A stretch of 64,000 nucleotides of DNA from Flavitalea plasmicola (GTDB taxonomy: Bacteria; Bacteroidota; Bacteroidia; Chitinophagales; Chitinophagaceae): the NCBI RefSeq assembly GCF_030546645.1, contig NZ_JAUOTO010000007.1, positions 1-64,000 of the forward strand, given 5' to 3'. The notes under the pieces are model-generated. The model was not told the DNA's origin. It saw nothing but the letters and a program-made list of their open reading frames with translations, and made no database searches. The translations under genes and the position numbers were made by a program. Shown piece by piece: positions 43,210-51,796 of this stretch (within the stretch, counting starts at the first letter, position 1; each line of letters begins with the position of its first letter).

Positions 43210-43869
43210 TCAAAGGCAAAAAAACACGCTGAGCACACATCCTTTCCCGGGCGACGTATCTATCTGTAGCTTACCCCCGAATACATTCACCCTGCTGATC
43301 ATATTCGTGATCCCGATGCCTGCCCGCTGTTGAGAGGCGTCAAACCCTTTCCCATTGTCCTTCACCCGGATATTCAGGCGGTTGCCCTCGTGATGAACGA
43401 ACACATCGATGCGCGAGGCTTCCGCATATTTCAGGATATTGTTCAGCTGCTCCTGCACGATCCGGTAGATGGAGATCTTCAGTTCCTGGTCGATCGAATC
43501 CTCGTCCAGTCCTTCGATATCGAGATAGATCTCTTTGTGTGCGATCTGGATGGAGTAGATCAGCTCCTCCAATGATTGGCGCAGCTGCAGGTGGCCCAGC
43601 GAGGGGGGCGCCAGGGATTTGGAGATGCGGCGCAGCTCCTCCATGCTTTTCATCAGGAGATCCCTGCCCAGGTAAACAAACTCACGGAGATGGCTGTCGT
43701 CCTTCAATCCCGTCTCCATATATAGTTTCACCGTCGCCAGCATCTGGCAGACATTGTCATGCAATTCCTTGCCGACCTCGAATCTTTCTTTTTCCTGTGT
43801 ATAAAGGATGATACGTGCGATCTCTTTGGGGAGACGTTGGTTTTCCGCTACCGCTAATGGATTGGTCAT
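43210..43869 (-). CDS. Cytosolic histidine kinase, DegS/LiaS (HisKA_3) type
   Basis: The product has 219 residues. The dimerisation/phospho-acceptor motif is FEVGKELHDNVCQMLATVK (His37 region). The HATPase part has EQLNNILKYAEASRI (N box), RVKDNGKGFD (G1) and GIGITNMISRVNVFGG (G2). There is no membrane helix and only a short N-terminal helix, so it is a minimal soluble kinase, probably part of a larger complex or receiving signals from another protein. Its expected partner would be a NarL/LuxR-type regulator; none is in the window. It is upstream of, and on the same strand as, the S41 protease gene. Confidence 0.9.
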   Translation of the reverse strand: MTNPLAVAENQRLPKEIARIILYTQEKERFEVGKELHDNVCQMLATVKLYMETGLKDDSHLREFVYLGRDLLMKSMEELRRISKSLAPPSLGHLQLRQSLEELIYSIQIAHKEIYLDIEGLDEDSIDQELKISIYRIVQEQLNNILKYAEASRIDVFVHHEGNRLNIRVKDNGKGFDASQQRAGIGITNMISRVNVFGGKLQIDTSPGKGCVLSVFFCL

Positions 43870-43953
43870 GGTCAGTTATAAAGGGGCCTTCGTTTTTGCT
43901 ACTACGCTATTGCCCAATAATAACACCTCCCATTATACGAAGAAGGTATTTTC

Positions 43954-43975
43954 ATGCCCTTGCAGGCATTTTTTT
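43954..43975 (+). terminator. Plus-strand terminator-like hairpin in leuS-kinase gap
   Basis: ATGCC/GGCAT (43954-43958 and 43965-43969) is followed by a T run to 43975. A second hairpin GCTAAAC-AAAA-GTTTAGC lies at 43976-43993. Both neighbouring genes are on the minus strand, for which no T run follows. The plus-strand purpose is unknown. Confidence 0.3.
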
Positions 43976-43997
43976 GCTAAACAAAAGTTTAGCTATT

Positions 43998-46931
43998 CTA
44001 AACCACCACGTTGATCATCTTGTGCTTGACGTAGATCACCTTTTTAGGCGCCTTCCCATCCAGCCATTTTTTCACGAGGTCATCGGCCAGCACCAGTTCC
44101 TCCACCTGCTGCTGGGTAGCGTCCAGGGCAATATTCAGCTCGGTACGGGTCTTGCCATTGATGGCGATGGGATAATTTTTCGTGGACTCGACCAGGTATT
44201 TCTCTTCGACGGCCGGATAAGCCGCGTCCAGGACAGAGCCCTCGTTGCCCAGCAGCTGCCAGAGCTCTTCGCTGACATGGGGAGCATAGGGCGTGAGAAT
44301 GACCAGCAGCTTTTCCAGCACCTCTTTTTTATGACACCGCAGGTCCGTGAGCTCGTTGACACCGATCATCAGCGCGCTTACCCCTGTGTTGAAGGAGAAG
44401 CGTTCCGTGGCATCCTCCACTTTTTTGATGGTCTTATACACCAGCTTCAGCTCCGCGTCGGTAGCTTTTTCCGTCGTCCATATCTCACCTTTCATCTCGT
44501 CGAAGAACAACCGCCAGAGTTTGCGGAGGAACCGGTGGACACCTTCGATCCCCTTGGTATCCCAGGGTTTGCTGGCTTCCACAGGACCCAGGAACATCTC
44601 GTACATACGGAAAGTATCAGCGCCGTATTTGTTCACCAGGTCGTCTGGGTTCACGGTATTGTACAGCCGCTTACTCATCTTTTCCACCTCCACGCCGCAG
44701 ATATATTTGCCTTCCTCCAGGATAAACCGGGCATCGGCATATTCCGCCCTCCATTTTCTAAAGGCTGCTATATCCAGCTCCACACCATCCACGATATTGA
44801 CATCCACATGAAGGGTAGAGATCGCGATCGACTCCAGCTCGATGGATGGATCATTGTAAATGTTCCTTACTTCCAGGGTCACCAGCTCATGAAATTCCGG
44901 CGTGCCTTCTATAGCCCTTATGCCATAGGACACAAAAACAGGAGCATCCTGTCCCATGGAGGGTTTTCCGGTCTTACCCTGACCTTCATTTTCTATGAAC
45001 TTCAGCTCCAGCCTGTATACAAACCGGCTGCTGCCCTGGATCATCCCCTGGTTGACGAGCCGTTTGTACGGCTCATCATGTCCGATCAGTCCCCTGTCGT
45101 AAAGGAATTTCGTCCACATACGGCTGTACAGCAGGTGCCCGACGGCATGTTCCGTTCCGCCGATGTACAGGTCCACCTGACCCCAGTAATCCGAGGCGGC
45201 GCGGCTGCAAAAGACCTCGTCATTATGCGGATCCATATAGCGAAGGAAATACCAGCTGCTGCCGGCATAGCCGGGCATCGTATTGGTCTCCAGGTGCCGG
45301 CCCGTCCATGCGGGAATATTGGCCAGGGGCCCTTCCCCTTCAGGGCCGGGGCCATATTTTTCTATATGCGGCAGCTCCAGGGGGAGCTCTTTTTCATCCA
45401 TGGGTGTCGCGATCCCCTCTTTCCATACTATTGGAAAAGGTTCACCCCAATACCGTTGACGGCTAAAAGCGGCATCCCGCATACGGTAGTTAACCTTGCG
45501 GACACCAATTCCCTTTTCTTCCAGCTTTTTGATGGCGATGACGATTGCGTCCTTCATGACAAGACCGTCCAGGAAATCGCTGTTCTCCAGGATGGCATCC
45601 TTCGTAGGGTTGGCTTCCAGCCCGTTGAAAGCATCTCCGATGATATTGGTCACCGGAATATTAAAATGCTGCGCGAACTTAAAATCCCGTTCGTCGCCGC
45701 AGGGCACCGCCATGATGGCGCCTGTGCCATAGCCTGCCAATACATATTCGGAGGTCCAGATGGGGATATGCAGCCCGTTGAATGGATGGATGGCATAGGC
45801 GCCCGTAAAGCAGCCCGTGATCTTCTTTTCCGCCATCCGCTCCCGCTCGCTGCGACTCTTCACATAGGCCAGGTATTCCTCTACTGCCCCCTTTTGGTCG
45901 GCAGGCACAATGCTGTTCAATATGTCATGCTCGGGCGCCACCACCATAAAATCCACGCCAAACAGCGTATCGGGACGGGTGGTGTACACCGTCAGGCGGG
46001 GCGCTTCGCCGGCGCCGGCCCCATTTGCGCCTGCCCTTTCACTCGTTGCCGCCGTATACACCTCAAACGTGACCTCGGCCCCAAAGCTTTTACCGATCCA
46101 GTTGCTCTGCATTTCTTTCATCGCATCGCTGAAATCCACTTTTTCCAGCCCTTCCAGCAGACGGTCCGCATAGTCCGTGATGCGGAGGTACCATTGCCGC
46201 AGCTTCTTCTTGACCACCGGAAACCCTCCGCGCTCGCTGACGCCATTGATCACCTCATCATTCGCCAGCACGGTGCCCAGGGCTTCGCACCAGTTGACCT
46301 CTCCATATCCGCAATAGGACAGCCGGTAGCCCATCAGGATCTCCTCCTTGCGGCGGTGATCGAGGCCTTTCCACTCCGCAGCGGTCAATCGGAGCCGGGG
46401 CTCGCCCGGACAGGGATGCATCGCATTGCCCTCCGACTCCAGGATCTTCACCAGGTCTTCGATAGCCCTGGCCTTGCCCTGCTTGCGGTCATACCAGCTT
46501 TTGAACAGCTGCAGGAAGATCCATTGCGTCCATTTATAATACGAGGGGGTGCTGGTCCTGAACTCGCGGCTCCAGTCGAAGCAAAAGCCGATATTATCCA
46601 GCTGGCGCCGGAAATTATTGATATTTGTCTCCGTGGATACGGCCGGATGGATCCCATGGTCGATGGCGTATTGCTCAGCCGGGAGGCCAAAGGCGTCATA
46701 TCCCATGGGATGCAGCACATTGAAGCCTTTCAGCCGCTTATACCGGGCAAAAATATCACTGGCGATATAGCCCAGGGGATGGCCCACGTGCAGACCTGCC
46801 CCGCTGGGGTAGGGGAACATATCCAGCACATAGAATTTAGGCTTCGCCGGATCGTTACTTACCTTATAGCTCCCACGCTCATTCCAAAGCTGCTGCCATT
46901 TTTGCTCAATGTTGCTGAAATTGTACTCCAT
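43998..46931 (-). CDS. leuS: Leucyl-tRNA synthetase
   Basis: The product has 977 residues. The HIGH-type motif is PYPSGAGLHVGHPLGY near residue 37-52. The editing domain has VYTTRPDTLFGVDFMV, with the T-rich site and DERDFKFAQ. The zinc-like/LS region contains HAVGHLLYSRMWTKFLYD. The KMSKS-type loop is EKMSKRLYNTVNPDD. It is longer than most bacterial enzymes (about 860) because of an insertion before the KMSKS loop (residues about 640-745) and a small Ala/Gly-rich insert in editing (about 260-275). It charges tRNA-Leu. It is divergent from ftsX. The 1054-codon plus-strand frame over it is a shadow. Confidence 0.98.
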   Translation of the reverse strand: MEYNFSNIEQKWQQLWNERGSYKVSNDPAKPKFYVLDMFPYPSGAGLHVGHPLGYIASDIFARYKRLKGFNVLHPMGYDAFGLPAEQYAIDHGIHPAVSTETNINNFRRQLDNIGFCFDWSREFRTSTPSYYKWTQWIFLQLFKSWYDRKQGKARAIEDLVKILESEGNAMHPCPGEPRLRLTAAEWKGLDHRRKEEILMGYRLSYCGYGEVNWCEALGTVLANDEVINGVSERGGFPVVKKKLRQWYLRITDYADRLLEGLEKVDFSDAMKEMQSNWIGKSFGAEVTFEVYTAATSERAGANGAGAGEAPRLTVYTTRPDTLFGVDFMVVAPEHDILNSIVPADQKGAVEEYLAYVKSRSERERMAEKKITGCFTGAYAIHPFNGLHIPIWTSEYVLAGYGTGAIMAVPCGDERDFKFAQHFNIPVTNIIGDAFNGLEANPTKDAILENSDFLDGLVMKDAIVIAIKKLEEKGIGVRKVNYRMRDAAFSRQRYWGEPFPIVWKEGIATPMDEKELPLELPHIEKYGPGPEGEGPLANIPAWTGRHLETNTMPGYAGSSWYFLRYMDPHNDEVFCSRAASDYWGQVDLYIGGTEHAVGHLLYSRMWTKFLYDRGLIGHDEPYKRLVNQGMIQGSSRFVYRLELKFIENEGQGKTGKPSMGQDAPVFVSYGIRAIEGTPEFHELVTLEVRNIYNDPSIELESIAISTLHVDVNIVDGVELDIAAFRKWRAEYADARFILEEGKYICGVEVEKMSKRLYNTVNPDDLVNKYGADTFRMYEMFLGPVEASKPWDTKGIEGVHRFLRKLWRLFFDEMKGEIWTTEKATDAELKLVYKTIKKVEDATERFSFNTGVSALMIGVNELTDLRCHKKEVLEKLLVILTPYAPHVSEELWQLLGNEGSVLDAAYPAVEEKYLVESTKNYPIAINGKTRTELNIALDATQQQVEELVLADDLVKKWLDGKAPKKVIYVKHKMINVVV

Positions 46932-47069
46932 GATGTTCTTGTTGGAAAAAAGTTAAAAGCCTCATTATCTTTAAAATAATGCGCTCTTTATACCGTTTAA
47001 AGGGGTGTAAAAATACGAAAAGGGCGGGTAATTCAATTGCAAAATGGCTGCGGAAGCCCGCAAATCCGT

Positions 47070-47077
47070 TAATTTTG
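47070..47077 (+). promoter_or_regulatory. -7 box TAATTTTG for ftsX
   Basis: TAATTTTG fits TAnnTTTG on the plus strand and leaves an 18-base space before the ftsX ATG at 47096. No well-placed -33 is seen. Confidence 0.35.
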
Positions 47078-47095
47078 TTCAAATGAAATTTTCTC

Positions 47096-47968
47096 ATGGC
47101 GCAATTCGGTAAAGGATATGCTAAGCGGAGTACCCCCTCCTATTTCATGGCTATCGTGGGCGTTTCGCTGGTGCTGATCCTGTTAGGGCTATTAGGCTGG
47201 ATCGTGATCAATGCCAATAAATTAGGCCAGAATTTCAAAGAAAATGTGGAAGTGCAGGTATATGTCCGGGAGAATATTTCGTCAAAGGACAGTGCAACCC
47301 TCGTGCAATATATAGCCGGCCAGCCTTATACGAAATCCTACGAGTACCTGACCAAGGACCTGGCCAAACAGCGTTTTGTGTCGGATGGCAACAAGGACTG
47401 GGGGGCCGTTCTGGACAAGAACCCCCTGCCGGCCAGCGTGAATTTCAAGATCCGGAGCGAATATGCCCAGGTTGACTCCCTCAGCAAGATCAAGGAGGAC
47501 CTGATGAGCAATATTGCCGTCAGTGAAGTGCAATACAACAAGGCGCTGGTAACCAATCTGAACAATATGATCCGCAAGATCAGCCTGATATTGCTGGCCG
47601 TGGCGATAGGCATCTCCATCGCCGTGATCGTCCTCATCGACAATACCATTCGCCTGGCCATGTTCAGCAACCGGTTTCTCATCAAGACTATGCAGATGGT
47701 GGGGGCCACCCGCGGGTTTATCGCCCGGCCCATGGACATAAAGGCCATCCTGCACGGGGCCATCAGCGGCCTCATCGCCATCGGCGTCATCCTGGGCGTG
47801 ATCCTGGCCACCGAACAGCTACTTCCCGAGATCCGGGCGCTCAGGGACTACACCCTGCTGTCCGCCCTCTTCATCGTCATCGTCCTGCTGGGCATCTGTA
47901 TTTCGTTCATCAGCACCCACCGCAGCGTGATAAAGTACCTGAAAATGAAGCTGGACGACCTGTATTGA
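47096..47968 (+). CDS. ftsX: Cell division permease-like protein FtsX
   Basis: The product has 290 residues. The first helix is FMAIVGVSLVLILLGLLGWI. A periplasmic domain of about 100 residues (VEVQVYVRENISSKD to QVDSLSKIKEDL) follows. Three C-terminal helices include the FtsX signature around FSNRFLIKTMQMVGATRGFIARP. FtsX with FtsE couples ATP hydrolysis to peptidoglycan hydrolases at the septum. ftsE is not adjacent. A hairpin-rich gap of 211 bases separates it from the DUF3098 gene downstream. Confidence 0.95.
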   Translation: MAQFGKGYAKRSTPSYFMAIVGVSLVLILLGLLGWIVINANKLGQNFKENVEVQVYVRENISSKDSATLVQYIAGQPYTKSYEYLTKDLAKQRFVSDGNKDWGAVLDKNPLPASVNFKIRSEYAQVDSLSKIKEDLMSNIAVSEVQYNKALVTNLNNMIRKISLILLAVAIGISIAVIVLIDNTIRLAMFSNRFLIKTMQMVGATRGFIARPMDIKAILHGAISGLIAIGVILGVILATEQLLPEIRALRDYTLLSALFIVIVLLGICISFISTHRSVIKYLKMKLDDLY

Positions 47969-48073
47969 CCCGTGGGCCAATGCCGCAATAAATTTGACAC
48001 CTTCCAATTTAATTGAAATCAATGTCCCTCAAATATTCGACCAATGCTCCCTTTAGCCACCTTTTTAACGCTC

Positions 48074-48140
48074 CGGGACCGGCGGTCCCGTCACTCCCGC
48101 TAATTATTGCCCTTCGGGCAGCCGAACTGTGTTCGGCTTT
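48074..48140 (+). ncRNA. Three consecutive hairpins between ftsX and DUF3098 gene
   Basis: Hairpin 1 is CGGGACC-GGC-GGTCCCG (48074-48090). Hairpin 2 is TGCCC-TTC-GGGCA (48108-48120). Hairpin 3 is GCCGAAC-TGT-GTTCGGC (48121-48137) with a short T tail. TTCGG (48113-48117) could instead pair with CCGAA (48122-48126), disrupting hairpins 2 and 3. This is attenuator-like, though the T run is only three bases. It may also be a REP-like element. Nothing else is seen in the gap 47969-48179. Confidence 0.4.
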
Positions 48141-48179
48141 CAGTATATTGCAACCCCAATAATCAATCTATTTCACTCC

Positions 48180-48479
48180 ATGGCTACAACCACGACCAAA
48201 AAGCCGGCCGCACCCGCCACCGCCAAGACTGCCCCGGCAGCACCCAGGCAAACCACGCCTTTATTCGGTAAGGAAAACTACCGGTGGATGCTGATCGGCA
48301 TCGTTCTCATTGCCCTGGGATTGATCCTGATGGCAGGTGGCAAAAGCCCTGATCCCAACGTCTTCAACAAGGATGAAGTATACAGCTTCAGAAGGATCAC
48401 GCTCGCTCCCATCCTGATCCTGGGAGGATTTGTGGTCGAGATCTTCGCCATTTTCCGTAAGGATAAGAAGAACGCTTAA
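48180..48479 (+). CDS. DUF3098 family membrane protein
   Basis: The product has 99 residues from ATG 48180. An Ala/Thr/Lys/Pro-rich head (TTTTKKPAAPATAKTAPAAP) is followed by LFGKENYRWMLIGIVLIALGLILMAGG and a second helix ITLAPILILGGFVVEIFAIF with a Lys-rich end. The motif FGKENYxWMLIGI is typical of DUF3098. The family is restricted to Bacteroidota and has no known role. The uppP start lies eight bases downstream; ftsX-DUF3098-uppP order is common in the phylum and suggests envelope work. Confidence 0.9.
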   Translation: MATTTTKKPAAPATAKTAPAAPRQTTPLFGKENYRWMLIGIVLIALGLILMAGGKSPDPNVFNKDEVYSFRRITLAPILILGGFVVEIFAIFRKDKKNA

Positions 48480-48487
48480 TCATCATC

Positions 48488-49282
48488 ATGACTTCTATTC
48501 AGGCTATCATCCTCGCGATCGTGGAAGGGCTGACCGAATTCCTTCCTGTCTCGTCCACGGCACACATGAAATTTACGAATCCTATCATCGGCGTGGAATC
48601 CACGCCTTTTTCGGATATGTTCGAGATCGTCATCCAGCTGGCCGCCATACTGGCCGTCGTGGTCGTATATTATAAGAAATTCTTCGACTTCACCCGCATC
48701 CGGTTCTACACCAAACTGGTGGTGGCCGTGATCCCTGCTCTCGTATTCGGCGCGCTGCTGAAAAAGCATATCGATAATGCCCTGGGCAACCTCTACTTCA
48801 TCGCAGGGGTCATGATCGTCGGCGGCATCATCTTTCTCTTCGTGGACCGTTGGTTCCGGCATCCTTCCATCGAGCATGAATCGCAGGTGAACAATGGCAC
48901 TGCCTTCCGCATCGGCTGTTACCAGGTGCTGTCCATCCTGTTCCCCGGGTTAAGCCGCAGCGCCGCCACCATCATCGGCGGCATGAGCCTGGGCCTCAGC
49001 AGAAGGGCCGCAGCAGAGTTCTCTTTCTTCCTGGCAGTCCCCACCATGCTGGCCGCCTCTGTAAAAAGCATGATGGACCTCCATAAACAACATCCCGAAG
49101 CGCTTACCACCAGCAACCTTTCTCTTTTAGGGGTCAGCAGCCTTGTTACGTTCATCGTTTCCATTGTCGTCATCCGTTATTTCATCGGGTTCCTGAAAAA
49201 ACATGGGTTTAAAGTCTGGGGGTATTACCGTATCGTCGTCGGACTGGTGATGCTCTTCCTGCTATGGAGGGGGATTGTCTGA
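48488..49282 (+). CDS. uppP: Undecaprenyl-diphosphatase
   Basis: The product has 264 residues with about eight helices. Catalytic motifs are VEGLTEFLPVSSTAHM near residue 13-28 and LFPGLSRSAATIIGGM with the active Arg near 160. The enzyme removes phosphate from undecaprenyl diphosphate to recycle the lipid carrier for peptidoglycan and glycan synthesis, and gives bacitracin resistance. It lies eight bases after the DUF3098 gene. The MFS gene starts at its stop codon (TGATG). Confidence 0.96.
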   Translation: MTSIQAIILAIVEGLTEFLPVSSTAHMKFTNPIIGVESTPFSDMFEIVIQLAAILAVVVVYYKKFFDFTRIRFYTKLVVAVIPALVFGALLKKHIDNALGNLYFIAGVMIVGGIIFLFVDRWFRHPSIEHESQVNNGTAFRIGCYQVLSILFPGLSRSAATIIGGMSLGLSRRAAAEFSFFLAVPTMLAASVKSMMDLHKQHPEALTTSNLSLLGVSSLVTFIVSIVVIRYFIGFLKKHGFKVWGYYRIVVGLVMLFLLWRGIV

Positions 49283-50775
49283 TGCAGACCGCCGGTAAAA
49301 AAGTGATCAATGGATGGGCCATGTATGACTGGGCCAACTCCGTCTACAACCTCGTCATCACCACCACTTTTTTCCCCATCTACTTTACTGCGGCGACAAA
49401 AAAACATTTTGGCTCCGAGAATATCCCCTTCCTCGGCCGGACCTTTATCAACTCTTCCTTATACGATTATTCCCTGGCCGCCGCCTATCTGCTGATCGCG
49501 CTGGCTTATCCTATACTTACCTCCATTGCAGACACCCGCGGGAATAAAAAGATCTTTATGCAGGTGTTCTGTTATATGGGCGCCATCGGCTGCAGCATGC
49601 TGTTTACTTTCAATGGAGGGAACCTGGGATCCGGTGTCTTCTTTTTTATCCTGGCTTCCCTGGGATACACAGGCAGCCTGGTGTTCTATAATTCCTATCT
49701 GCCCGAAATAGCCGCCCCCGCGGATCAGGACCGGGTCAGCGCCAAAGGCTATGCCTACGGATACGTCGGCAGCGTGCTGCTCCAGATCATCGGCTTCGTA
49801 TTGGTGCTGATCCTGGAAAAGAAAGACCCCTTCTTAGGCCCGCAGCTGACTTTTTTGCTGGTGGGACTGTGGTGGGCAGGCTTTGCACAGCTCACCTTCC
49901 GGGTATTGCCCAAATCCAGCCAGCCCCAGGCCAATAAGGTCAACGTTTTCTCCGCCGGTTTCATCGAAATAAAGAAAGTGTATGGCCAGGTAAAAAAGAT
50001 GGCCGTGCTGAAGCGGTTCCTCCGCGGTTTCTTCTTTTACAGCATGGGCGTCCAGACAGTGATGCTGGCCGCCACCCTTTTCGGCAGCAAGCTGCTGGGG
50101 CTGGAAGATACCAAGCTCATCGTCACCGTGGTCCTGATCCAGCTCGTGGCCATCGTAGGCGCCACCTGGATGAGCCGGCTCTCCGCAAAATACGGCAATA
50201 TTCGCGTACTGATGGGCGTCGTGCTTTTCTGGATCGTCATCTGCATCTCCGCCTATATCACCGCAGGGCTCGCCGGGCCGTTGAAGCCTTATCATGAGCG
50301 CATCGCACTGCTGCAGCAGGAACAGGCAGCGTTCAAGGTCCGCAAGGACAATGCCGCTAAGATGGACTCTGCCGCTGTCGTCACTGCGCTGGATGCGGCC
50401 GAAGGCAAGGTCGAGGCAGAGCTGTCCCGCGTCAGCCTTACCCTTGCGCCCAAGCAAACCCCTATCGAATACTCATTCTATGCCCTGGCACTGGCCGTGG
50501 GGCTCGTCATGGGAGGCATTCAATCCCTGAGCCGGAGCACTTATTCCAAGCTGATGCCGGAAACAAAAGACACCGCCTCCTTTTTCAGCTATTACGATCT
50601 CACGGAAAAGATCGCCATTGTCATCGGCATGTTTACCTTTGGCTTCCTGGAAGAGAGGACCGGTAGTATGAAGAACTCCATACTCTTCCTCGTCGTCTTT
50701 TTTGCCATTGGCCTGATCTGGCTGTATTCAGCCCTCGTGAAGCAGCGCAAAGAGCAGTCCGCCGTGGCTGCCTGA
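49282..50775 (+). CDS. MFS transporter, UMF1/Atg22-like
   Basis: The product has 497 residues from ATG 49282, overlapping the uppP stop by one base. The first loop INGWAMYDWANSVYNLVITTTFFP is the signature of the UMF1/Vacuole effluxer (Atg22-like) family. About twelve helices are present. A charged, coiled-coil-like segment of about 60 residues (about 334-393, with HERIALLQQEQAAF, KMDSAAVVTALDAAEGKVEAEL) is inserted in the second half. Substrates for this family in bacteria are unknown; amino acids are moved by the yeast relative. Coupling to uppP is by position only. Confidence 0.88.
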   Translation: MQTAGKKVINGWAMYDWANSVYNLVITTTFFPIYFTAATKKHFGSENIPFLGRTFINSSLYDYSLAAAYLLIALAYPILTSIADTRGNKKIFMQVFCYMGAIGCSMLFTFNGGNLGSGVFFFILASLGYTGSLVFYNSYLPEIAAPADQDRVSAKGYAYGYVGSVLLQIIGFVLVLILEKKDPFLGPQLTFLLVGLWWAGFAQLTFRVLPKSSQPQANKVNVFSAGFIEIKKVYGQVKKMAVLKRFLRGFFFYSMGVQTVMLAATLFGSKLLGLEDTKLIVTVVLIQLVAIVGATWMSRLSAKYGNIRVLMGVVLFWIVICISAYITAGLAGPLKPYHERIALLQQEQAAFKVRKDNAAKMDSAAVVTALDAAEGKVEAELSRVSLTLAPKQTPIEYSFYALALAVGLVMGGIQSLSRSTYSKLMPETKDTASFFSYYDLTEKIAIVIGMFTFGFLEERTGSMKNSILFLVVFFAIGLIWLYSALVKQRKEQSAVAA

Positions 50776-50819
50776 TCGATCGCTATTACCCTATTGATCC
50801 ATCCATTCAAATTGACCAT

Positions 50820-51716
50820 ATGCAACTCATTTTCATAGAAACAGGACTCTTCAAGCTGGATGGCGGCGCCATGCACGGCGTGGTGCCCAAGACCCTCTGG
50901 AATAAGGTCAATCCCGCCGACGAAAACAATCTCTGCACCTGGACCATGCGCTGTCTCCTTATCCAGGAAGGCAATAAGCTTATCCTGGTGGATAATGGCA
51001 TAGGCGACAAGCAGGATGCAAAATTCTTCAGTCATTATTACCTCCACGGCGACAACACCCTCGACAAATCCCTGGCAAAACACGGCTTCCACCGCGACGA
51101 TATTACCGACGTTTTCCTCACCCACCTCCATTTCGACCATTGCGGCGGCAGCATCATCCGGGTTGGCGAAAGGCTCGTGCCTGCCTTTAAGAATGCGGTG
51201 TATTGGAGCCATTCCCGACACTGGAAATGGGCGACGGAGCCGAACGAGCGGGAGAAAGCGTCTTTTTTGCGGGAGAATATCCTGCCTATCCAGGAGAGCG
51301 GGCAACTGCAATTCGTGGATGCCGCCGTACCGGCTTCCAGTGTTTCCACTTTTTCCATCGGCGCCACCTGGGCCGGCGGTCCCCTTGAAACCATTTCCAA
51401 CGTCATTATCCCTGGCCTCTCCGTTCGCCTCGCCAATGGTCACACGGAGTCCATGATGTTGCCGCAAATGCAATACAAGGGTCGTACGCATGTGTTTATG
51501 GCAGACCTGCTGCCTTCGGTTGGTCATATTCCCCTGCCCTGGGTGATGGCTTACGATATGTTCCCGCTGACGACCTTAAAAGAGAAGCGGTCGTTCTGGG
51601 AGGAGGCTGCGGCGGGTGGGTATGTGTTGATGCTGGAGCATGATGCGGTGAATGAGTGCTGTACGCTGGAGAAGACAGAGAAGGGGGTTAAAATGGGAGA
51701 ATCGTTCTCTCTTTGA
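50820..51716 (+). CDS. MBL-fold metallo-hydrolase
   Basis: The product has 298 residues. The metal site is VFLTHLHFDHCGG (residue about 97-109), with later ligands ANGHTESMM, HVFMADLLPS and MLEHDAVN. The N-terminal loop GLFKLDGGAMHGVVPKTLW is like that of AHL-lactonase/quorum-quenching-type MBL proteins, and the chain is of similar length. Substrate is not known. It lies 44 bases after the MFS gene. It is the last gene of the G+C-rich core region before the A+T-rich accessory stretch. Confidence 0.88.
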   Translation: MQLIFIETGLFKLDGGAMHGVVPKTLWNKVNPADENNLCTWTMRCLLIQEGNKLILVDNGIGDKQDAKFFSHYYLHGDNTLDKSLAKHGFHRDDITDVFLTHLHFDHCGGSIIRVGERLVPAFKNAVYWSHSRHWKWATEPNEREKASFLRENILPIQESGQLQFVDAAVPASSVSTFSIGATWAGGPLETISNVIIPGLSVRLANGHTESMMLPQMQYKGRTHVFMADLLPSVGHIPLPWVMAYDMFPLTTLKEKRSFWEEAAAGGYVLMLEHDAVNECCTLEKTEKGVKMGESFSL

Positions 51717-51796
51717 GTCGGAAAAGTCTTATTTTTACAGGATTATGTGCCAATTATGTGATTTTTTACACAAAAACGGCAGATAAATTGTGAAAA

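Noticed and set aside
43815-46979. 1054-codon plus-strand frame across leuS
   Set aside because: Antisense to a clear leucyl-tRNA synthetase with intact HIGH and KMSKS motifs; the frame is open because of codon bias.
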